The notes under the pieces: model-generated
The model's database searches: none
What the model was told of the DNA's origin: nothing
The model's input: only the letters and a program-made list of their open reading frames with translations
Shown: in pieces, positions 56,094-64,000 of the stretch
How positions within the stretch are numbered: position 1 is the stretch's first letter
Layout: each line of letters starts with the position of its first letter
Source of the DNA: Primulina eburnea
Taxonomy: Eukaryota > Streptophyta > Magnoliopsida > Lamiales > Gesneriaceae
Length of the DNA: 64,000 bases
Direction of reading: 5' to 3'
Assembly: GCF_022965805.1 (NCBI RefSeq)
Contig: NC_133110.1
Span: 30,748,668-30,812,667, forward strand
Position numbers and translations under genes: made by a program

Positions 56094-56954
56094 ATGTCTT
56101 CGATTCGCAATCCGATACCTGCAATACTCGACAAACACATGTTAACCGGACCTAATTACCTCACTTGGCTAAGAAACCTAAAAATCGTCTTGAATTCGGA
56201 AAGGGTAACATATACACTAACTCAGTCGCCCCCTGTTGAGGCTCCGACTGACTGCAATCCTGAGGAATTGCAGGCTTACAAGGAATGGTGTGACCATGAC
56301 TTGATAGCCAGGTGTTATATGCTGACTTCTATGAACGATGAGCTTCAGAGGCGTTTTGAGGGTGCAAAGAGTGCTGCTGACATTCATTTGCATCTCAAAG
56401 AGCTCTTTGGTGAGCAAACACGACCTCTAAGGCATGCTACCGTCAAGGAGCTGATCACTTTGCGCATGCGAGATGGGGCCTCGGTCCATGAGCATGGCTT
56501 AAAGGTGATCGGGCTCGTGGACAAGCTCGTTGGCATGGATTTGATCTTGCCTTCGGAGTTGACCACGGACGTGTTGCTGTTATCGCTGCCTAGCTCATTT
56601 GATCCTTTTGTGGTGAACTTCAACATGAACAAGATGGAACCGACCCTTGAGGAGTTGGTAAACATGCTTGTTACCTTTGAGTCCACTATCAAGAAAGAGA
56701 AGTCGGTTCTTTATGTGGGTTCTTCATCTGGTACGAAGATTGATCCACATGGGAATGGAAAGAAGCGTTCTTTCCAACGTCCCGAGAAGAACGAGCCCTT
56801 GTTGAGGCAATCTCCGAATCCCGTTGTGGCAGCCAGACCAGTTAAGGCTGACAAGACTGGTGATGTTTGTCATCACTGTAAGAAGCCTGGACATTGGAGG
56901 CGAAATTGCAAAGAATATCTTGCCCAGAAGTGTTCTGGAAACGGTATGTTCTAA
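56094..56954 (+). CDS. gag: Copia gag (286 codons), first copy
   Basis: ATG at 56094 begins MSSIRNPIPAILDKHMLTGPNY, with the copia Gag-type LTGPNYLTWLRNLK motif, RRFEGAKSAADIHLHLKELFGEQ and SLPSSFDPFVVNFNMNKM, then basic linker and zinc knuckle CHHCKKPGHWRRNC near the end. Upstream in-frame codons are not ATG, so this start is preferred; AACAATG context is good. It ends in TAA-like stop at 56954, whereas active copia elements usually read on into protease. Gag forms the particle and binds RNA; intact length suggests it could be supplied in trans. Confidence 0.88.
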   Translation: MSSIRNPIPAILDKHMLTGPNYLTWLRNLKIVLNSERVTYTLTQSPPVEAPTDCNPEELQAYKEWCDHDLIARCYMLTSMNDELQRRFEGAKSAADIHLHLKELFGEQTRPLRHATVKELITLRMRDGASVHEHGLKVIGLVDKLVGMDLILPSELTTDVLLLSLPSSFDPFVVNFNMNKMEPTLEELVNMLVTFESTIKKEKSVLYVGSSSGTKIDPHGNGKKRSFQRPEKNEPLLRQSPNPVVAARPVKADKTGDVCHHCKKPGHWRRNCKEYLAQKCSGNGMF

Positions 56955-57362
56955 ATTTAAGTAAACATTTTAATTAACTCTACTTCTTGGGTATTAGATA
57001 CCGGTTGTGACTCACATCTCTGTAATGGGTTACAGGTGATGAGAAGAAGTAGGAAGCTTAAGGAGGTGTGACCTTCTTGAGGATGGGCAATGGAGCAAGA
57101 GTTGCTGCCAAGACCTTAAGAGATGTTTACTTATTGTTGAACAATAGTTTTAAGTTAATTAAGAGATGTTTGTTTGTACCTTTTTGATGAAAAAACATTA
57201 TTTCCATTTCTATTGTAATAAAGATGGATATTCTTGTTTATTTAGCAAAGGTGTTTGCAACATTTACAAGAATGAATGTTTAATTGGTACTTGAGAACTT
57301 GAAAACGATCTCTATAACTTAAAATTAAAAGATATTCCATTAAATGTCCATTCAAAGGCAGA
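56955..57362 (+). pseudogene. pol: Copia protease and pre-integrase remnant
   Basis: Starts with SWVLDTGCDSHLCNGLQ (56978-57030), the aspartic protease DTG site, then shifted fragments MGNGARVAAKT, RDVYLLLNN and, further on, KDGYSCLF and ELENDLYNLKLKDIPLNVHS, typical of the spacer before integrase. Frames are broken by small shifts and stops. The integrase core that should follow is absent: near 57362 the sequence passes straight to the region before RT. Confidence 0.75.
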
Positions 57363-58522
57363 TGATAGAACTCGAAGGAGTTCGAGAGAAACCCACAATT
57401 ATAGAACCCACACCCGATGAGCCAAGAGAGGAGATACAAGCTCCTAGCAGATAAGAGAAAGTCTCGAGACCACCTATGAGGTATGGTCAGCTTCTTGAAG
57501 AAGGCCATGATGAGCCTAACCATGGATGTGATCCATGGACCTTCAAGGAAGCGTTATCTGATGCCAATTCATCCAAGTGACTTGAAGAAATGGAATCTGA
57601 GTTGAATTCCATACATTCGAACCAAGTGTAGGATCTTGTTGATCCACCTGTGGGAACTGTTCCCACAGGGACTTGGGGAGGATGGGAAGGTGTTGACCTT
57701 CAAGGCGCGATTGGTGGCAAAAGGATGTACTCAAAGACAAGGAGTTGACTTTGAGGAAACCTTTTCCCAATCGCAATGTTCAAGTCCATAAGGATTTTAT
57801 TAGCCATAGCTGCATAGTATGACTATGAGATATGGCAGATGGATGTCAAGACAAACTTTCTTAAATGGGGATTTTAAGAAAGTTATTTACATGTCTTAAC
57901 CTGAAGGGTTTACATCTATCGGAAGTGAGCATATGGTATGCAAACTTCAGAGATCTATTTATGATCTAAAGCAGGCATCTAGGAGTTGGAACCTCATATT
58001 CGACAGTACAATCAAATAGTTTGATTTACTAAGAATCATGAGGGACCCTATGTGTATAAGAAGGTCAGTGGGAGTGTTGTGACATTCCTGGTGTTATATG
58101 TTGATAACATTATACTCATTGGGAATGATGTAGGAATGTTGCAATCAACAAAGATATGGTTAGCGAGTAAGTTCTCGATGAAGGACTTGGGTGAAGCATC
58201 TTTTGTATTGGGATACAGATCTATTGAGATAGATCGAAAAGATGGCTTGGTCTCACCCAGTCCACATACATGATACCATCGTGAAGCGGTTCTCGATGGA
58301 TGCGTCCTTGAGAGGACATCTACCAATGTGTCATGGCGTGTCCCTATCCAAGTCTGTCTCCTGAGACTGATGCAGAGATAGTGACGATGACACGCATTCC
58401 GTATGCTTCGGCAATTGGTAACATCATGTATGGGATGATATCTACACGTCCTGACGTGGCGTTTTCACTAAGTGTAGTGAAAAGATATCAATCGAACCCC
58501 GGTCTTCCACAACTAGAAAGCT
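57363..58522 (+). pseudogene. pol: Copia RT remnant, multiple frameshifts
   Basis: Fragments in different frames: KARLVAKGCTQRQGVDFEET (57695-57757), MDVKTNFLK-like (57840), [17 protein letters not shown] (57955), VTFLVLYVDNIILIGND (58080-58130, the YVDD site reads YVDN), FSMKDLGEASFVLGY and ATMYGMISTRPDVAFSLSVV-like. Several stops and 1-bp shifts separate them. The active-site Asp pair is altered to Asp-Asn, so RT would be inactive even without the shifts. Confidence 0.8.
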
Positions 58523-59080
58523 GTGAAAGACATCCTCAAGTTGTTGAGAAGGACCAATAAGTTGTTCTTGGTCTATGGGGGTAAAGAACTGAAATTGGAA
58601 GGCTATACCGACTCTAGCTTCCAAAGCGATATCGATAACTCGAAGTCAACCTCTAGTTTCGTATTCATGCTCAACGGTGCTGCTGTCTCTTGGAAGAGTT
58701 CCAAGCAAGACAATATTACGGATTCCAGCACAGAGGCCGAATACATTGCTGCATCAGATGCAGCAAGAGAGGCTGTTTGGATAAGGAATTTCGTCCAAGA
58801 GTTGGACGTCATTCCTAATGGAATTGCTCCTATCCCGGTGTTGTGTGACAACACGGGAGCTATAGCTCAAGCAAAGGAGCCTAGGTCTCATCAGAAATCC
58901 AAACAAGTATTGAAAAGGTACCACATCCTCGGAGAGATTGTGGAAAGAAGAGTAGTGTCTATTGACAAAGTCGGCTCCGCAGATTATGTTGTTGATTCAC
59001 TAGCTAAGCCTTTACCTGGACCATTATTCGACAAGCATCGCGAATCAATGGGTTTTAAGCATATGGGTAGTTGGCTCTAG
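58523..59080 (+). CDS. pol: Copia RNase H, intact terminal ORF (185 codons) of broken pol
   Basis: Frame to the TAG ending 59080. Contains YTDSSFQSDIDNSKSTSSFVF, AVSWKSSKQDNITDSSTEAEYIAASDA with the D/E residues of copia RNase H, LCDNTGAIAQAKEP, HQKSKQVLKRYHILGEIV, and ends LAKPLPGPLFDKHRESMG. RNase H degrades RNA in RNA-DNA hybrids. The ATG at 58523 is probably fortuitous: the frame belongs to pol. Stop lies 4 bp from the purine tract. Confidence 0.85.
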   Translation: MKDILKLLRRTNKLFLVYGGKELKLEGYTDSSFQSDIDNSKSTSSFVFMLNGAAVSWKSSKQDNITDSSTEAEYIAASDAAREAVWIRNFVQELDVIPNGIAPIPVLCDNTGAIAQAKEPRSHQKSKQVLKRYHILGEIVERRVVSIDKVGSADYVVDSLAKPLPGPLFDKHRESMGFKHMGSWL

Positions 59081-59084
59081 TGCA

Positions 59085-59094
59085 AGTGGGAGAT
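59085..59094 (+). other. Polypurine tract of copia element
   Basis: AGTGGGAGAT before the second LTR. Confidence 0.75.
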
Positions 59095-61272
59095 TGTTAG
59101 AGTAGGTGCCCGTCGAGCCAAGTGTTGGCCGAGTGTTCACAATGAAACTCTATGTATAAGCAGTCTTTATTTTAATAATATTTGAAATTATTATTTTGGC
59201 AAATCTTTATCTGTATACCCATGCTAGCTGCATAGATAAAGCCCTTGAATATACAAATAGTAGAAAGAATATGAGATGCTCATATGATGAGTATCATGAA
59301 ACTCATATTTGTAATACTGTATATTCTAAACGGTTCCTAGTCGATTCAGCCGCCACTAAGAAGGATATAGGCCGCTCGAGTTAGAGACTAGTATCTGCGA
59401 TGTGAGTACCATGTTTCATTGGTAGGGGACATTGTGATGTCCGAACATGCAGATAGGTGCTCCTTGTAGAGTGCACTGAACAACCCTCCATAAAAGGACT
59501 TTCCAAGTGGTTCTCACTTATCGAGTGGAAAAGTCCTGGTTTATGGTTGTACAGAATTAGTCCTTATGACCCGGGACAACATTGAGACTCTATGTGCTAG
59601 AATTACACTTTGACTTGTTTACCGACTCTCATGGGGTCATCAGGTGGCAAGGTTGGGTGTTCTGTCGAAACACATAGGAGTCGATGCATTGTAGTCGGGG
59701 ATTCACCGCTTACCTTCGGGTATGGATATCCTATGTGTTATCATGTGTATGTAGATCGAAATCTCTGGCCAGAGTATGGTTGTAATTATGAAAGGTGTTT
59801 CATAGATTACACCATCGATGCAACTACGACATGACACATAGTATCGATTCATTGACAACTCTCGATAAACCAATGGTTGTCGAATCGATCGGGATATATG
59901 AGTTGAAGGGACCGTACTGTACGCTAACCATAATTGAATGGTTCTTGCAGGCACTATCATGTGATACCTAGGGAATCACGTAAGCGATGCTGCTAGGCGT
60001 TTAACGTGATTGGTTGGGTACTATCAGACTTGAGTTCTGACGTTCTTACTATCAAGGAGTTGATAAGTAAGAATGGAGCAATTGGGGTATGCTCGAATAA
60101 GGACATGTTTAGTCCGAATCACATGGAGATGTGAACCCACGGCTAGTTGTATCAATGAACCATTGAGGGCCACACAAGTACTAGCTTTGTAAATCCCGAT
60201 GAGAAGTAAAAATAGTTCAATGTGTTGAACGGCTTATAAAGGAGTTTATAAGCGTAAGGAAAATTAGAAATATGACTTCTATAAAGGAGAAAATAGTTCA
60301 ATGTGTTGAACGACTTATAAATGAGTTTATAAGTGTAAAGAAAAATAGAAGTATGACTTCTATGAGAGAAATATAAATTTTAATTTATGGAAGTGTTCCT
60401 AGATTAAAATTTGGCCAAGTGACTAATGTTTTTGAAAATTGTGATTTTCATAAACATTATTATGGACTAAATTAAATTAATTCAAGTGTTGAATTAATTA
60501 AACACTAGTGGGCCTAGTAGAGCCCAAATAATTAACTTAATTCAAGTGTTGGATTAATTAAATAATATTGAGTCTTGTAGAGCTCAATTAAAATAATTAT
60601 TTAACTAGTGGGACTTGGGTAAATTCAAGTAATGTTTAAATAGTCTCAAATGTGTTTGAGATATTTAAATTTAGTCCAAAGTTTTTAATTTGATTAAAAA
60701 CTATATAATATGCATGCATGGGAGGTGAAGAGTTGGGGAATACTTTTGATTAAAATAATGGTTGGCATGCAACTTTTTGAATCAACTTTTTGCAACCCCA
60801 AGACTAGTCTCTCCTCCCTCATTACACATGGATGATGGCCGAAATTCCTACACCAATTCTCTCCAAGTTTTCTCCATTTTTGTGTTCTTCAATTGTTGAA
60901 GAATACACACACTTTTCTTTGAAAAATCCTCTTAGTTTTCTAGTGCAAATTAAGAGGGGATTTACCTAGTTAGTGGTGGGCCTTATTTTGAAGGAAAGTT
61001 TCAAGTTTTTGGAGGAGAGCTTGTAGATCTTCATGCCATTCAAGAGCTAAGGTGTTTACACCTTAGTTGGAGCCATAAAATCAATCCTTGTGATTGATAG
61101 GTAATTTTCTCAACACCCTATGCTTGAAAGTTGATATTTTGTATATGTTTGCACAACTAGTACATGGTGTTCAATTTTGAAAAATTTTTATACCAAAATT
61201 TCGGTTTTCATGTTTTGAAAACATTTTTGTGCTTCCGTTGCAATTTTGAACACCGTATATCGATCCCTTTCA
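59095..61272 (+). repeat. Copia LTR, second copy (2178 bp)
   Basis: Appears identical to the first LTR over its length. Followed at 61275 by the primer site and a second leader, so it is shared by two internal regions. Confidence 0.85.
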
Positions 61273-63088
61273 AGTGGTATCAAGAGCTAAGGTTACTAGT
61301 TTTTGTGCAACATATACAAGATATTATATTGAGGGCGATTTCTAACCGTTTGAGATGAAAATTTGCAACAAAACCGAGGCCTTCTTGTGGGGAATTTCGG
61401 GCAGCATGTTGCTGCCCGTTTCGGGCAGCTCGGGCTGCCCGAGGGCTGCCCATTTCGGGCAGCAAGGGCAGCCCGAGGGGCTGCCCGAACAGCCCCTAAA
61501 GTTTAATAAAAAAAAAAAATTTTTGCATGTTGGCCGGAATCCGGCGACGGAACTCCGGCGACGGCGATGACGACTAGGGTTTCCAAAAGTGTTTTGGAAT
61601 ATCAAAGTGTCATGGGCCTTGAGTTGTTGGGCCATTAGATGGTCAACATATTTGTGAATTTTAAATGGGCCAAAATGTTTTTGGTGGAAAATAAGTTTTT
61701 GGGCCCTTAAGTTTAAAATTACAAAAGTTGCAAATCTTTCTCATAAAATAAATAATTGAAGTTGGACTTTAATTATTTATAGTAAATTGTGATTTATAAG
61801 AAATTCGGTTATAAATAAATTAATTGGAAAGTAGACAAAGGTGTTTGTATACTTTGTTAATTTAGTTTATAATCGTGGCGGTTAGTGATTGGATCAAGAT
61901 ATATAATATTGGATCAATTAATTATAGTGATAATTAATTGATGGTGTATGATATGTGATATTATGCATGAAGGATGATCAAAAGCCCAAGCCCAATTTGC
62001 TAGGTGTATGCTAGGATATTTGTGTTGTATGATTGTAATAATTATCAATTTTTAAAGTGGGCTTGGTTTATGGCCCGTTCCCACCCCATGAGATGTATCC
62101 CTATGTGCCATGGATATTTATTTGTAAATATTAGAATAGGGGAAGATCAAGATTGGAAGATGGTGGCCTTGGTGATTATGAAGATCGAAGACATGTAATA
62201 TTGGATGCTAATGTAATAATTTAGTTGCATTGCATCCCGTGCATTTACCCTAGGATTGGACCTAGGCCCGTGTTTGGCTCACACGGGCCATTAGTTTTGG
62301 GGCGATTGATCATCCTTGTATTGTTTTCTATTTATGATATATGCATGATATGTTATAAATAATGAGTATGTGCGTTATTATTATTATAATAACAAAGTTG
62401 CATGAATCCGGCAAACATACGATCAAACATGGCGAGCTTTTAAAATAAAATTAATGATGAGACCTTTCAAAATTAAAAACCCTCATTTTGAATAAGATTC
62501 AAAATTAATATCAAGCCCGAAAAGGGGAATTATAAATTTGTTTATAATTTCCTTGTCTTCCATCGACAATGGGTGCATGATGAACGCTACCCGTACTCGG
62601 GGCTCGGCTCATATTATTGGGGGGGCCCTGGGTGCCGGAAAGCTGTGACATCCATTGACATGGTGATGTGAACTACGTGGAACTCCCATGATTTCGGCTC
62701 ATATTATTGAGGGAACTCATGGCGACCGTCCATTAAGGTTCAACATCGATGGGTAAGGCTTGACACGTGAAGATGAACGATGTCATATTATTGGGTCCTA
62801 ATCAAACGTGAGACAAAAGTTTACGTTAAGGGTTGCATTGTGATGCAATTGGAAACTACCTTTTAGGAATTGTGATTGGCTGATATTATTCGGGATCATA
62901 ATTCGCTAATTGGACCTTACGTACCTACTGAGGAAAGGAGTTTCCCGTTTTCACTAGAGGGTAGTGAAAAATGTCAAAACAGTGGGAGTAAATATTTATA
63001 AAGTTAAAGTCCATACTTTATATCTTACCAAATATTTTAAATAGTCATCAACATTTATCTGTTTTACTTTTCAGTACAAATTTTGACA

Positions 63089-63949
63089 ATGTCTTCGATT
63101 CGCAATCCGATACCTGCAATACTCGACAAACACATGTTAACCGGACCTAATTACCTCACTTGGCTAAGAAACCTAAAAATCGTCTTGAATTCGGAAAGGG
63201 TAACATATACACTAACTCAGTCGCCCCCTGTTGAGGCTCCGACTGACTGCAATCCTGAGGAATTGCAGGCTTACAAGGAATGGTGTGACCATGACTTGAT
63301 AGCCAGGTGTTATATGCTGACTTCTATGAACGATGAGCTTCAGAGGCGTTTTGAGGGTGCAAAGAGTGCTGCTGACATTCATTTGCATCTCAAAGAGCTC
63401 TTTGGTGAGCAAACACGACCTCTAAGGCATGCTACCGTCAAGGAGCTGATCACTTTGCGCATGCGAGATGGGGCCTCGGTCCATGAGCATGGCTTAAAGG
63501 TGATCGGGCTCGTGGACAAGCTCGTTGGCATGGATTTGATCTTGCCTTCGGAGTTGACCACGGACGTGTTGCTGTTATCGCTGCCTAGCTCATTTGATCC
63601 TTTTGTGGTGAACTTCAACATGAACAAGATGGAACCGACCCTTGAGGAGTTGGTAAACATGCTTGTTACCTTTGAGTCCACTATCAAGAAAGAGAAGTCG
63701 GTTCTTTATGTGGGTTCTTCATCTGGTACGAAGATTGATCCACATGGGAATGGAAAGAAGCGTTCTTTCCAACGTCCCGAGAAGAACGAGCCCTTGTTGA
63801 GGCAATCTCCGAATCCCGTTGTGGCAGCCAGACCAGTTAAGGCTGACAAGACTGGTGATGTTTGTCATCACTGTAAGAAGCCTGGACATTGGAGGCGAAA
63901 TTGCAAAGAATATCTTGCCCAGAAGTGTTCTGGAAACGGTATGTTCTAA
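63089..63949 (+). CDS. gag: Copia gag, second copy (286 codons)
   Basis: Every residue matches the first gag at 56094. Same start, zinc knuckle and stop. The start of the protease remnant follows to the window edge at 64000. Confidence 0.88.
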   Translation: MSSIRNPIPAILDKHMLTGPNYLTWLRNLKIVLNSERVTYTLTQSPPVEAPTDCNPEELQAYKEWCDHDLIARCYMLTSMNDELQRRFEGAKSAADIHLHLKELFGEQTRPLRHATVKELITLRMRDGASVHEHGLKVIGLVDKLVGMDLILPSELTTDVLLLSLPSSFDPFVVNFNMNKMEPTLEELVNMLVTFESTIKKEKSVLYVGSSSGTKIDPHGNGKKRSFQRPEKNEPLLRQSPNPVVAARPVKADKTGDVCHHCKKPGHWRRNCKEYLAQKCSGNGMF

Positions 63950-64000
63950 ATTTAAGTAAACATTTTAATTAACTCTACTTCTTGGGTATTAGATACCGGT

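Larger units (their letters stand above)
52100..64000 (+). mobile_element. C1: Ty1/copia tandem structure LTR-internal-LTR-internal, runs off right edge
   Basis: The LTR starts TGTTAGAGTAGG at 52100 and again at 59095 (offset 6995). All sequence I compared, and every derived ORF, from 52100-57005 recurs unchanged at 59095-64000, including leader and gag. A single element would end at the second LTR, so a second internal region follows directly. Inserted in E8 LTR after GATCCA. Unequal LTR recombination, or an assembly duplication, could give this. Confidence 0.9.

Noticed and set aside
1..64000. Any host protein-coding gene, tRNA or rRNA gene
   Set aside because: All convincing coding similarity is to gag or pol. 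Short TGGTATCAGAGC sites are primer sites and not tRNA genes; no cloverleaf sequence was seen.

Overview
This window is an intergenic stretch of a plant genome, very probably a eudicot, built almost entirely of nested LTR retrotransposons. I found no convincing host gene, tRNA, rRNA or CRISPR array. Plant origin is inferred from chromodomain-bearing Ty3/gypsy polyproteins of the Tekay/Del type, initiator-Met-tRNA primer sites (TGGTATCAGAGC), a Ty1/copia element of plant type, and AT-rich LTRs with 5-bp target-site duplications (TSDs). The species cannot be named from this sequence alone.

Layout (my labels). E1 (minus, 1-2416; gag and 5' LTR, pol lies off the left edge) sits in E2 (plus, 2417-4729; pol C-terminus and 3' LTR). 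E2 sits in E3 (plus, 4730-8842; non-coding internal part and 3' LTR), and E3 sits in E4 (minus, 8843-10532, 19145-19816 and 27632-28790; broken gag and a 5' LTR cut in three). Two complete elements landed inside that E4 LTR: E5 (minus, 10533-19139, TSD ctaga) and E6 (plus, 19817-27626, TSD aagca). Next come a distinct LTR, E7 (28839-30412), and an 8-kb tandem array (30413-38427) of about 22 units of 361-364 bp, each derived from a retrotransposon integrase core. E8 (minus, 38428-42380 and 51021-52099) carries gag but has lost most of pol; the young E9 (plus, 42386-51015, TSD tcatc) interrupts its gag. From 52100 to the right edge there is a copia element in a LTR-internal-LTR-internal tandem arrangement whose two 4.9-kb copies look identical.

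The coding elements follow the usual order gag (zinc knuckle) - protease - RT - RNase H - integrase - chromodomain. E6 and E9 are nearly intact: E6 is broken by two one-T homopolymer frameshifts and E9 by a single TAG in RT. E5 has two frameshifts, a 44-codon RNase H deletion and loss of its 5' LTR core promoter. E3, E4 and E8 form a gag-only, apparently non-autonomous group. The copia element keeps gag and RNase H but has lost the integrase core.

The most unusual signals are non-coding. (1) An 18-nt hairpin just upstream of the polypurine tract (PPT) occurs in six elements with compensatory arm changes. (2) Arrays of short dyad-symmetric motifs lie just 5' of the TATA box in most gypsy LTRs, and their motif type does not follow element relationship. 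(3) A conserved 11-bp stem lies in the transcribed LTR. (4) A conserved GTAAGTTT ... TTTCAG pair suggests an intron in the LTR. (5) A satellite grew from a catalytically altered integrase segment and shows a 1815-bp higher-order repeat.
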